Assembly: GCA_039196965.1 (NCBI GenBank)
Contig: JBCCUK010000016.1
Location: forward strand, 21,932-85,931
DNA length: 64,000 nucleotides
Reading direction: 5' to 3'
Source: CALLCD01 sp039196965
Lineage (GTDB): Bacteria; Pseudomonadota; Alphaproteobacteria; Caulobacterales; Hyphomonadaceae
Part shown: in pieces, positions 43,739 through 52,060 of the stretch
How positions within the stretch are numbered: position 1 is the first letter of the stretch
Layout of the letters: each line of letters begins with the position of its first letter
The notes under the pieces: generated by a model
Database searches by the model: none
What the model saw: the letters and a program-made list of their open reading frames with translations, nothing else
What the model was told of the DNA's origin: nothing
Translations under genes and position numbers: made by a program

Positions 43739-44995
43739 TTATGAATTCGGATTATATTCCGGCATATTCGAAAATACGCTTTCAGCATATTCGTTATCTT
43801 CAAATAGCAACGGATAGAAAAATTCACGTAGGCTCGCATGAAATTCTCTCACTCGATCCTGATAAGCCATAGCGGCTTTAACATCGGTTTTTGCAGCACG
43901 GGTAAGGGCACGCTCGGTCAATGCTGAGGGCGAAAGAAAGGCGAGCCATCCAGCCGCTTGATCTCTTTCGAGGATAGCCCGTCGGCGTTGCTCAGAGAGG
44001 TCTGCCACGGATTGGTCGCCGACCTGCTGAAACGCATAATACCATTTCCACTCAAATGCGTTGACGATATCAGCGTCGCCTATCCATTCCGGGTGCTCCT
44101 CAAGGAACACTTCCATGGTCTCCTCTTTCGGCAGATCCCAAGCATCATTAACTGTTTCGCGCTGTGTCAGCATGATGTCGCCACCCTCTGGCGTCGGTAT
44201 CGCACTATTGATCGTAGCCTCACCAATCGCCGGAATGACAAAAGTCGTCAGCATCCAGAATGCCAGCAAGCAGGAGGCGATTGCGGGGCCAGTGAAGGAT
44301 CTGGCAGCTGCCCAGAGACAGATTACGGACCAGAATAAAATCTGCAGGATCGCAACCAAAAGCACGGAGAGAATTAACTGAGCGCCCGCGCCGGAGATCG
44401 CGGCACCCATCACAAACGGCACCAGAAGACCTAGGCTCAACAGCCCGACGCGTACCGCTGCCCTCGTGCGCCATGGCGCACTGTCAGTTCCAGCGGTCGC
44501 GACAAGCAGGTCATGGCGGCCAGCGACACGCTCCGACGCCCTTTGGTCATGTAAGAGCACAATCAGAAACAGCGGAGCCAGAACACTTATAATAAGAGCA
44601 AAATCAAATCGGCCAGCTTGTGCCAGCTCGGCATTGCCCACGTCGCTTTCATAAATCTGCCCCTCCAACGCCAGCATTCGAACGCGGTGTTTCCACGGGA
44701 ACACATCGCGTTCTCCAAGCGCTGCAAACATCAACGGTGGTGGTGGATCATAAGTCAGGTGAAAACTATAATAGGCTGCGCCACCATAATCGGATTCCTT
44801 TGCGAGTGCCGCTGCGCGATCCTCAGCATCCGCTAACAGCAAGCGCTCAATTGTTGCCCGCTGCTGATCGGCTTCCTGAAGTCCGCTCCAGACCGCAAAC
44901 GTGGCGAGCAATGTTACTGTCGCGATTACCGCGAGGGCCGCCGGTTGGCGAAATAAAAATTTCAGCTCACGACCAAGAGACTGAAGTGCGCTCAT
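43739..44995 (-). CDS. DUF3526 ABC transporter permease (second)
   Basis: 418 residues from ATG 44995, whose overlap with the preceding stop (ATGA) shows coupling. One N-terminal membrane helix, a periplasmic domain of about 85 residues, and five more helices in the middle (FALIISVLAPLFLIVLLHDQRASERVAGRHDLL, and LLSLGLLVPFVMGAAISG onward) give the ABC-2 permease pattern with the DUF3526 insertion. A paralogue of the next upstream gene, suggesting a heterodimeric transporter. Such systems occur in Caulobacter- and Sphingomonas-like bacteria beside TonB-dependent receptors; substrate unknown. A zinc-responsive site upstream of the operon hints at metal or metallophore transport. Confidence 0.83.
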   Translation of the reverse strand: MSALQSLGRELKFLFRQPAALAVIATVTLLATFAVWSGLQEADQQRATIERLLLADAEDRAAALAKESDYGGAAYYSFHLTYDPPPPLMFAALGERDVFPWKHRVRMLALEGQIYESDVGNAELAQAGRFDFALIISVLAPLFLIVLLHDQRASERVAGRHDLLVATAGTDSAPWRTRAAVRVGLLSLGLLVPFVMGAAISGAGAQLILSVLLVAILQILFWSVICLWAAARSFTGPAIASCLLAFWMLTTFVIPAIGEATINSAIPTPEGGDIMLTQRETVNDAWDLPKEETMEVFLEEHPEWIGDADIVNAFEWKWYYAFQQVGDQSVADLSEQRRRAILERDQAAGWLAFLSPSALTERALTRAAKTDVKAAMAYQDRVREFHASLREFFYPLLFEDNEYAESVFSNMPEYNPNS

Positions 44996-46425
44996 AGCGA
45001 CCGCCTCCCGACTGTTGCACAAAGAACGAGAGCAACTCCAAACCAAGCTAAGAACTTCGCTAGAGGCACCAGGCTTGCCTCAACACGCTCTGTTTCCGGC
45101 GCAGGCGAGAAGCGAAACTCATCCAAAATCCTCCAGTTCTCGGAACTCACCCTGGTGCGTTTTTCCGCCTCTGTATCGCGACTGCGGTTAATATCATCCA
45201 CAAAAGACAATTGCTCGGCATGGGCCTTATTTAGCCCCTGAACAAAATTGAACCGCACCTGCTCTGCTTCCCGCAGAAAACGATGGTGGGTTTCAAGATC
45301 CACCCCGGCAAGCGTCATGGAAAACTCGCGTGCGCTTAATACGGGGGACAACCAGCCAAATAGCCGCGCAACATGTGCCTGTGCGATTTCAGTCTCCATA
45401 CGCTCTTCTGCAAACCGGTTGAGAACATCCGTCAATTCAGCTTCGGCGGCCCCAGCGACAATACCGCGAAAGTTAACAGGCAGGTCTTCAACTCGCTCGA
45501 CATCATATTGGCGCAGCAGATTTGCCTTAAGGGCCGTGAAGGCTGGATCATTGGAATTGTGCCCATCCCCGACTTTCTTCAGCTCTTCAAGCACGGCGAA
45601 ATCCGTTTCAATCTTACCTGGCGCTTCGACCATTGCAGCAGCGGTGGAGCTGGATAGCGGTGGCACAAGTATGGCAAGGACCACCCAGACGGCGAGCAAG
45701 GCTCCAAGGCTTGAACTTCTTGTCTGCATACGCGTTGAAACAAACACAATCAGCGCGCACCAGGTCAGGAAATAGAGGGCATACCCGGCAATATATAATG
45801 CACCAGCCGCAACGCCCTCACCATTCGCAATCGCGATTAAAGTCGCAATAATGAGCGGCGATAATATAACAGCCGCTGCGGAGGCGAGCGCTAGTCCTTT
45901 ACCCAGAAGAATTTGCGTGGGAGACGCGCCTTGCGACAGGAGTTGATCAAGGGTCCGCCTTTCGCGCTCCCTTGTTATGAGATTGTACCCCATCAGAATG
46001 AGCAGTAGCGGCGCAAGCACTTGTAAAAGAAGCGCTGGCGTGAGCGATCCAAATTCGGCTAGCCGAGCGCCCGCTTGCCGATCTGCAAACATCGCCGAGT
46101 TCTGCCGATGTCCTTCTAGGAAAATCGACGTCCCAGTGAATTCATCGACCCCTGGATCAATCAAACTCAAAGGCGGAGGTGTCCGGAAAACATAGTGACC
46201 ATAATGCACCATGCGGTGGGGGTGCCTATCTGGCTGTTCTAAAAAGGTCTGTTCGGCCTGAGACTGCAAATGCGCGCGCTCATGGGCAACATCCGCCATG
46301 CGGTTCGAAGTCAAAACGGCTGCCCCGATGGTCAGGGCCAGTCCGATCAATAATACCGATATTGCGAGCCGCGAGCGACGCCAGTAACGCCATTCATCCG
46401 AAGCAATGAGAAATACCGGGTTCAT
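44992..46425 (-). CDS. DUF3526 ABC transporter permease (first)
   Basis: 477 residues. Helix 1 near the N-terminus (LAISVLLIGLALTIGAAVL), periplasmic domain with HPHRMVHYGHYVFRTPPPLSLIDPGVDEFTG, then helices with LAPLLLILMGYNLITRERERRTLDQLLSQGASP, which includes the coupling-helix region contacting the ATPase. It continues with a large extracytoplasmic loop and a last helix near the C-terminus (LAKFLAWFGVALVLCATVG). Overlaps the ATPase gene and the second permease by 4 bases each. Confidence 0.85.
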   Translation of the reverse strand: MNPVFLIASDEWRYWRRSRLAISVLLIGLALTIGAAVLTSNRMADVAHERAHLQSQAEQTFLEQPDRHPHRMVHYGHYVFRTPPPLSLIDPGVDEFTGTSIFLEGHRQNSAMFADRQAGARLAEFGSLTPALLLQVLAPLLLILMGYNLITRERERRTLDQLLSQGASPTQILLGKGLALASAAAVILSPLIIATLIAIANGEGVAAGALYIAGYALYFLTWCALIVFVSTRMQTRSSSLGALLAVWVVLAILVPPLSSSTAAAMVEAPGKIETDFAVLEELKKVGDGHNSNDPAFTALKANLLRQYDVERVEDLPVNFRGIVAGAAEAELTDVLNRFAEERMETEIAQAHVARLFGWLSPVLSAREFSMTLAGVDLETHHRFLREAEQVRFNFVQGLNKAHAEQLSFVDDINRSRDTEAEKRTRVSSENWRILDEFRFSPAPETERVEASLVPLAKFLAWFGVALVLCATVGRRSL

Positions 46426-47144
46426 GCTACGCTCCTTTCAGCAAAGGCGGCATGTACGGTTTCAGTATCGATCCGGGCACCATTTTCTGCCTCGAAAGAG
46501 CCAACCAGCTTACCACGTCTTAGAAGCGCGATCCGATGGGCAACCTGGCATGCTCCGTACACATCGTGAGTCACCATGATGATTGACGTGCCCGAAGCGG
46601 CAAGATCAGTGACTAGACGATTGAATTCGTCAATCGCCACAGGATCGAGCCCCGAGGTCGGCTCATCGAGAAACAAAATCGGGGTCTCGCGCAGGAGCGC
46701 GAGGGCAATCGCAGTTTTCTGACGCATGCCCTTGGAATATCGCTCCATGCGATTCGATCGTGCGTCTTCTTGCAACGAAACGCGATCGAGGGCGGCTTCA
46801 ATCGCCGCCTTCGACTGCTTTACACCAGCAAGAGCAAGAAAGTACTCGATATTTTCATAGGCCGATAAATGCGGATACAATGTTGCTGCCTCAGGAAGAT
46901 AGGCGACTTTCTCTCGAACCGCCGCCACATCATGCTGCACCGGTCTATCAAAAACCAACGCTTCACCGGACTTCGGTTTCAGAAACCCGAGGAAGGTCGA
47001 CAGGGTCGTAGACTTGCCGGCCCCGTTCCCGCCGAGGAGGGCAAAGACCTCTCCAGCGGCGGCCTTGAAAGAGATATTGGAAAGGACAGGCGTCTGCCCT
47101 CTCCAAACATCGAGATTACGTGCTTCAACAACAATACTGGTCAT
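46422..47144 (-). CDS. ABC transporter ATP-binding protein of the DUF3526 system
   Basis: 240 residues from ATG 47144, preceded by GAGGACTCC as a ribosome binding site. Walker A GGNGAGKSTTLSTFLG, signature YSKGMRQKTAIALALL (the YSxGMRQ variant common in ABC-2/NatA and NosF-like ATPases), Walker B ILFLDEPTSGLDPVA. It should energise the two DUF3526 permeases. The long noncoding leader upstream contains a Zur-like palindrome at 47423. Confidence 0.92.
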   Translation of the reverse strand: MTSIVVEARNLDVWRGQTPVLSNISFKAAAGEVFALLGGNGAGKSTTLSTFLGFLKPKSGEALVFDRPVQHDVAAVREKVAYLPEAATLYPHLSAYENIEYFLALAGVKQSKAAIEAALDRVSLQEDARSNRMERYSKGMRQKTAIALALLRETPILFLDEPTSGLDPVAIDEFNRLVTDLAASGTSIIMVTHDVYGACQVAHRIALLRRGKLVGSFEAENGARIDTETVHAAFAERSVA

Positions 47145-47422
47145 AGGAGTCCTCAGAAAGAATAATCTATGAAAAAGCGCCAGGTCCGCAGCGCGCCGGA
47201 TTACACCCAAAAAGTTGCAAAGGAGTCTGTTTTAAAGTTTTGCCTGTGCCACAATCATTGCGTAATACCCCGCAAAACACGGATCCCTGGCGACCGATAA
47301 TCAGATCATGGGTGGTTCGCATGCGCTGACTCTCTCAAAAAATAAATTGAGCCGATGCCAAATTGCATGCGCAAATTAGACAAACAGCATAGAACAGGCT
47401 GAGCAGACCTGCCCGCCAAAAA

Positions 47423-47437
47423 TGTTCTAATGTAACA
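47423..47437 (-). promoter_or_regulatory. Zur-like zinc-responsive operator upstream of the DUF3526 ABC operon
   Basis: TGTTCTAATGTAACA agrees at 12 of 14 defined positions with the proteobacterial Zur core TGTTATANTATAACA, and the flanks extend it to ATGTT...AACAT. It lies about 280 bases before the ATPase start, so a long leader would be needed. Found by eye; the consensus is recalled from published proteobacterial Zur sites. Confidence 0.5.
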
Positions 47438-47484
47438 TCCACACGGAATGGTTATCGAAGTTGATTGGGTGTGACAAGCTAATT

Positions 47485-47508
47485 CCGAGCGCAGATATAT
47501 TCGCTCGG
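47485..47508 (-). terminator. Hairpin downstream of the VWA/MotA-like operon
   Basis: CCGAGCG and CGCTCGG form a perfect 7-bp stem with a 10-base AT-rich loop, about 85 bases after the last stop of the long minus-strand operon. There is no T-run on either side, so termination would be weak or depend on factors. Confidence 0.35.
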
Positions 47509-47591
47509 CGATGTTGTCTATGCCATTCTCAAAACAAGGGAAGAGCTAGCCGTCCATATCTTTGAGAACGCTCCAAAAGTCCGGTTATCGC

Positions 47592-48650
47592 TCAGTCAGA
47601 ATCTGACGATTTCTGATCCTTCAGAAAATCCGTGGCGCTCGATCGCGCGCCGCCGCTTTCACCGGTCGGACCGGCCACCCGCACTCTTTCAAGGGGGCTG
47701 ATCGGTTCAGCCGGAGGGCGGGTCCTGTCCTCTGACGCTGCGCCGCTCTCGCCTTCATCACCGCCATCATTGCCGTCTGCCCCGCCGCCATCGGATATAC
47801 CATCTGAAGAGTCGCCGGCCCCACTGTCAGAGGATGCAGCCTCGGCATCAGAGCTGCCATCGGACGCTTCGCCCGCAGGCGACGCACCAGCAGCTGGATC
47901 ACCGCCCTGATTGGCCGCGCCGCTATTCTCATCAGAATCGCTATCTGCCTCGCTGGATTGAGACGCTTCGGTCTGCACCGACGCGGCCCCATTACCCGTC
48001 GCGGACTGAGCAGCGCCCCCCCCCTCGCTCCCGTCAGGAGTTGATGATGCAGGTCCAGACCCGCCAGGCGTCACCCCGGCCTCTTTCAGCCCCTTCAACT
48101 GGGCAAGAATGTCGGACGCGCTCTGGGTCGATCCGCCCCGCGTAACCGATGTCGGTGCGCTGCCACCCACGCCAGCCACTGCGACATTGTTCGGCCCGCC
48201 TTCGCCTGTCTCGTCGCCACCACCACCGGAGCCTTGCAAGTCGGTAAGGATCACCTCCCAGGCTTCCTGCTCATCGGCCGCGAGCTGTGGATCGGACTTT
48301 GCCGCATCGCTCGGCTCATATTCGGGAATCTCTTCCCCGAATTCGACCTCGCCAATGACTTTCGCCCGCTGTCTCTGCAAGTGCCTGCGGGACTCCTCAG
48401 GCAAAGTGTCGATGGTTCTAAGCGGTGGCAGATTGCCTCCGACACCTGTCGCGCTCGGGTTCAGAATACTCTCAATATCGCCGTCGCGCGTCCGCTTGCG
48501 CTGGGAGCGACGCCAGTCTTCCTCATCTCGGTCGGACTGGTCGGTTCCTGCCTGACTGCTCGCTGTCTGATCTTGAGCCCAAGCCGGACCGGTATCAATC
48601 CCAGCCACCAGGCCGATCATCAGCGCCACAAGAGATACCTGCCTAATCAT
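47592..48650 (-). CDS. Exported acidic, Ser/Gly/Asp-rich low-complexity protein
   Basis: 352 residues from ATG 48650 with a signal peptide (MIRQVSLVALMIGLVAG, cleavage near AWAQ). The N-terminal third is charged and partly ordered (EDWRRSQRKRTRDGDIESILNP, LPEESRRHLQRQRAKVIGEVEF); the rest is disordered, rich in Ser, Gly, Ala, Asp and Glu with many GGG, SDS and DGG strings. Composition is unlike all other genes here. Not recognised as any family. It is the last gene of the operon with the VWA and MotA-like proteins, 61 bases after the FGE-domain gene, and is probably a periplasmic component or target of that system. Confidence 0.7.
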   Translation of the reverse strand: MIRQVSLVALMIGLVAGIDTGPAWAQDQTASSQAGTDQSDRDEEDWRRSQRKRTRDGDIESILNPSATGVGGNLPPLRTIDTLPEESRRHLQRQRAKVIGEVEFGEEIPEYEPSDAAKSDPQLAADEQEAWEVILTDLQGSGGGGDETGEGGPNNVAVAGVGGSAPTSVTRGGSTQSASDILAQLKGLKEAGVTPGGSGPASSTPDGSEGGGAAQSATGNGAASVQTEASQSSEADSDSDENSGAANQGGDPAAGASPAGEASDGSSDAEAASSDSGAGDSSDGISDGGGADGNDGGDEGESGAASEDRTRPPAEPISPLERVRVAGPTGESGGARSSATDFLKDQKSSDSD

Positions 48651-48711
48651 GGCTGCGACACTGGCACAGTGATCATGACTGGCCAATGAATGGTAGCCTC
48701 GTTCTGGTCAC

Positions 48712-50283
48712 CTAGGAGTTATCAATTCGCCGGATCACCCGGAAGCCGGTAAAATCATTGCGGTCGCCACGGCGCTGCATCAGCCGCGCCGCATATCGAA
48801 GATCCGCTGTCCCGGAAAACCAAGACCCACCTCGCACAACGCGCTGATTGCAACTGCCACGCTGGTCGGCTCCACCATCGGTCGGCGCGTCCCGCAGATT
48901 GAGCGTGTTGCAGTCCAGGGTCCATTCACCAACATTACCGATCATGTCTTTCAAGCCGAACGCATTGGCGCTCAAGGTGCCGACCGGCATCGTCCTGTCC
49001 GCCGCCGGGTCGCTGCACGCCCCATTCGCCCAATCGAAACCACTTTCAGCCGACGCGCCATTGGCAAAAGCGCAGAGCGCCGCTGGTGATCCGCCGGCAA
49101 AGACGGATCCATCTCCGGCCCGGGCAGCATATTCCCACTGCGCTTCGCTCGGCAGAGCATAGGTCTGGCCGCTCTTCTCAGACAGCCACCCGATATAGGC
49201 CTGGGCATCGTCCCAGCTGACATTGATCACGGGCCTTGACCCTGCACCCCAGCCATTATTCCCCGGTAGAGAGGCGCAGCCGCCATCAGACACGCAGGCC
49301 GCATAATCATCAAAAGTAATCTCGTGCACGCCAATGGCAAACAGGCGGGAGAACGTTACAGGCCGCTGCGGCTTCTCGTTCGGTCGCGTGTCCGGGTCAT
49401 CATCGCCGGCTCCCAATGCGGCATTTCCGGTAGGCAGTGTCACCATCAAGGGACAGCTGTCACAATCGCGAAATGTTCGCCCTGGCGACGGTCGGAGCTG
49501 CTCAATCGCCGCTATCGCATCAGAGACGCGGGCACCCCTCGGAAAACTCGCCAGATACTGCTCATATGCAGCGACAGTATTGGCCGCGATGGCCTCTCTC
49601 CAGGCGGCTGCGTCGGCGGCAGCGTTTCTGATCGAGGCAATCCGGCGCTGAGCTTCTTCGGCATGGGCACCAGCCGGATGTTTGGTGAGATATCGGCCAT
49701 AACTTTCAATCGTATTCTCGCGTGCGGCGGCCTCCCAGTCGGCGGTCTCCTGCGTCGCGCGCTCCGCGGCATCTTCCGCAATTGCCTCAGCCCGAGCCTT
49801 CATCTCCTCGACGCGTTCCCGCGCTTCGCTGGCATGAAGCCCTTCAGGCCACGCCTCCAGATAGTCCTCAAATCCGGCAATCGTGTTGCGCTGAAGCGCG
49901 ATCTGCCAAGCCTCCTCATCATACTTGTCGATTTCGGTCTGGGCATCTTCGGCATGGCGACCGTTTGGACAAAGCGCCAGATACTCACGGTAACCTTCCA
50001 ATGTATCCTTTTCGAGCGCGCGCACCCAGGCTTCATCATCACTGAGGGTGCCATCTTCCTCTTCATTTGGTTCTGGATCAGCCTCGGCGGCTTCCAACGT
50101 CTCGTCGCCCGCATCGACTGCAGGCACATCGGATGGCACCACGACCCGCGATGCGAGCCAGATCGCCCCCACCGCGATTACCGCAAGTAGACCGATGCTA
50201 ACGACCCAACGGGTCCAGGGCTTTCGCTCCTCCAGCGGATGATGATCCCCACCCGGCGGCTGCCAATCGCCGCCTTCGCTCAT
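48712..50283 (-). CDS. Membrane-anchored repeat protein with formylglycine-generating-enzyme (SUMF1)-like domain
   Basis: 523 residues from ATG 50283, overlapping the MotA-like stop by 4 bases. Cytosolic start, one membrane helix (24-48), acidic linker (55-85), four degenerate 33-residue helical repeats (about 85-118, 125-157, 182-215, 227-259) of the form W-x-x-A-x5-T-x3-Y-x2-YL-x3-P-x-G-x-A-x2-A, then a C-terminal FGE-sulfatase fold from 265 to the end (PVINVSWDDAQAYIGWLSEK, YALPSEAQWEYAARAG, GNVGEWTLDC, RVVRGGSWF). Many bacterial proteins of this fold are not sulfatase activators but binding modules, so catalysis should not be assumed. Operon context makes it the likely periplasmic partner of the VWA complex. 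Confidence 0.85.
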   Translation of the reverse strand: MSEGGDWQPPGGDHHPLEERKPWTRWVVSIGLLAVIAVGAIWLASRVVVPSDVPAVDAGDETLEAAEADPEPNEEEDGTLSDDEAWVRALEKDTLEGYREYLALCPNGRHAEDAQTEIDKYDEEAWQIALQRNTIAGFEDYLEAWPEGLHASEARERVEEMKARAEAIAEDAAERATQETADWEAAARENTIESYGRYLTKHPAGAHAEEAQRRIASIRNAAADAAAWREAIAANTVAAYEQYLASFPRGARVSDAIAAIEQLRPSPGRTFRDCDSCPLMVTLPTGNAALGAGDDDPDTRPNEKPQRPVTFSRLFAIGVHEITFDDYAACVSDGGCASLPGNNGWGAGSRPVINVSWDDAQAYIGWLSEKSGQTYALPSEAQWEYAARAGDGSVFAGGSPAALCAFANGASAESGFDWANGACSDPAADRTMPVGTLSANAFGLKDMIGNVGEWTLDCNTLNLRDAPTDGGADQRGSCNQRVVRGGSWFSGTADLRYAARLMQRRGDRNDFTGFRVIRRIDNS

Positions 50284-51044
50284 GCCATGGCTCCAAGGCG
50301 CAGGATCAGATGATCGATGCAATATTGGCCCGCTGCGTTCAGCGCACGCTCTTCCTTGGACTGGATAACCGATTGAACAAGTACCAGCACTGCCGACATG
50401 ATAAGCGCGAGAAGCGTCGTCGTAAACGCGACACCAAGGCGGCTCGTCACCTGATACAGGAAGTCGTCAGCCTCCGCATTTGCAGGAACACCGGCATATT
50501 GCAGGGCAAACATGATGCCCATAACCGTGCCGATAAAACCCAGTGATGGAATGAGCCATGTAATGTAACGCAAGGTCGAATATCGCAGATCGATCTCGTG
50601 CATGTAGAGCTCCAATGAGGAGTTCAGCACCGAGTTCGCCTGATCTTCCTTACCGGTCATCTGATACTGATCGATAGTGCGCAGGATCATGCGCGGCAGG
50701 AAACAATCGAGACCAAACCGGCGATTTTCGATACCCGTCCGAATTGCCGTCAACGTATCTGTATTGAGCATACGGCGATCTGTCGGAAGGTATTCCCGTT
50801 TAAGCTGGCTCTCTTCCTCAGAAGCATCGCTCCACCGCATGTAGAGCTCACCAAAACCGACAAAGAGCGCAATCCACATCACATTCTGAACAGTGAAGGG
50901 CCAAAAGCCTGAGTCAGCATCGAGCAGGATTTCCTGCAGGTTCGACCCTGTCGCGAGACGCAATATGCCGATCAACACGATCGCTCCGACAATCGATGCC
51001 AGAAAAACGAACAGCCGTTTGAACAGGTTTGATTGCCGTCTCAT
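50280..51044 (-). CDS. MotA/TolQ/ExbB-family proton channel protein
   Basis: 254 residues, four predicted membrane helices: two N-terminal (LFVFLASIVGAIVLIGILRL; FTVQNVMWIALFVGFGELY), a cytosolic loop of about 100 residues, then the conserved pair: LRYITWLIPSLGFIGTVMGI and LGVAFTTTLLALIMSAVLVLVQSVIQ, which is the MotA_ExbB pore signature (P and G residues, TTLLAL with the pore Thr). In known systems five such subunits surround a dimer of a single-helix partner with a membrane Asp and use the proton or sodium gradient for torque or force. Here the partners must be the VWA genes just upstream. Start at 51044 is 41 bases behind the previous gene. Confidence 0.92.
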   Translation of the reverse strand: MRRQSNLFKRLFVFLASIVGAIVLIGILRLATGSNLQEILLDADSGFWPFTVQNVMWIALFVGFGELYMRWSDASEEESQLKREYLPTDRRMLNTDTLTAIRTGIENRRFGLDCFLPRMILRTIDQYQMTGKEDQANSVLNSSLELYMHEIDLRYSTLRYITWLIPSLGFIGTVMGIMFALQYAGVPANAEADDFLYQVTSRLGVAFTTTLLALIMSAVLVLVQSVIQSKEERALNAAGQYCIDHLILRLGAMA

Positions 51045-51085
51045 GCCAGAGCTTCATCCTTCAAAACACTCATCGATCATATCCC

Positions 51086-52060
51086 CTAATCGCAGACACC
51101 CGACGTCGGCGACGCAAGTGCCATGAACTGGCCACCATTGCGACCTGCCAGTTGTTCCATGAATTCCACCGTGCCGTCATAGTCGAAATAATTGCCGACA
51201 ACCACGGTATGTATCTCCTTGCGACCGGCATTCAGATTGGTGATCTCGCGGGCGAGTTGAGCCGGTCGCAGGCCATTGTTTGCACGCGGATTAGGCAGGC
51301 CGTCGCTGACCAGAAATATTGCCTGGCCCGGTCCGCGAAGCATCGTTTCAAACGCACTGAGCATGGACGCTGAACCGCCGAAGCGGGACGTGAGCCCTTC
51401 GGCAAAACCGATTGCGTCACCCGGTACGGATCCTGAGACAGTGCGCGGTTCGCCGCTGGACGGCCAGCGGTGCAAACGCGGCCCCGCATCGGTCTGCTGG
51501 AACCCGACAACGTTCAGCCGATGATAATCCTGCAAGGAGGAGACGATCCGCTCAACCGCGTTATTGATCGAGGCTTCATGACCGCCCATGCAGCGGTTCA
51601 TATCGAGGGCGAGCGTAATGTCGTTCTTATCCGTTTTCATGCCTAGGAAACGGAATGACACAACAGACGCGCCGTCCTGAGGTGCAGGTTGCCGATCTAT
51701 AGGTTCTGGCACATCGACTGCCTGCTCCGCCTCGGCACGCTTTTCAAGTAACGCCGCTTCCGCGCCACGAAGCTCCGCAAGCAACTTATCCGCATCGCTT
51801 TTGATCGCCGACACGTTCCTTGCAGCTGCTGACCGTTTTTCTTCCAGCGCTTTGCGCTGTTCCACAGTCTCCTCAACGCTATTCTCAGCGGCCCGAGCAA
51901 GATCGGAAATGGCGTTGTCAGGCGTCCGCTCCCGCACTTCATTCTGATAATAGGGCATTAGAACCACTGTCAGAAGTGCAAAGGCCCCCATGGCCGCCGC
52001 GAACAGATCGATCGCTGAGAGCGAGAAGATCTCTATTTCTCGAGAAGGCCGGTTCTTCAT
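51086..52060 (-). CDS. VWA-domain membrane protein with MotB-like helix, degenerate MIDAS (A)
   Basis: 324 residues. The single N-terminal helix carries IFSLSAIDLFAAAMGAFALL (11-30), in which Asp18 followed by LFxAxMxAF resembles the ADFMTAMMAFF proton-site motif of MotB. Residues 45-115 are a charged coiled coil; the VWA domain spans about 135-324. Its MIDAS motif reads D153-M-N-R-C instead of DxSxS, so classic metal binding is doubtful, although SDGLPNP for the third loop is kept. It starts inside the last codons of its paralogue (4-base overlap). Predicted to pair with the paralogue and the MotA-like channel. Confidence 0.88.
   Translation of the reverse strand: MKNRPSREIEIFSLSAIDLFAAAMGAFALLTVVLMPYYQNEVRERTPDNAISDLARAAENSVEETVEQRKALEEKRSAAARNVSAIKSDADKLLAELRGAEAALLEKRAEAEQAVDVPEPIDRQPAPQDGASVVSFRFLGMKTDKNDITLALDMNRCMGGHEASINNAVERIVSSLQDYHRLNVVGFQQTDAGPRLHRWPSSGEPRTVSGSVPGDAIGFAEGLTSRFGGSASMLSAFETMLRGPGQAIFLVSDGLPNPRANNGLRPAQLAREITNLNAGRKEIHTVVVGNYFDYDGTVEFMEQLAGRNGGQFMALASPTSGVCD

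Larger units (their letters stand above)
47145..47591. other. Long intergenic leader with a small ORF, a Zur-like site and a hairpin
   Basis: About 450 bases between the ABC operon and the acidic protein gene. An ATG at 47322 opens a 51-codon minus-strand frame that ends at 47167, 22 bases before the ATPase gene; the peptide has four Cys (C17, C24, C40, C45) but no recognisable family, so it may be a leader peptide or chance. Further upstream are the Zur-like site and, at 47485-47508, a hairpin. Nothing else was found. Confidence 0.4.
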
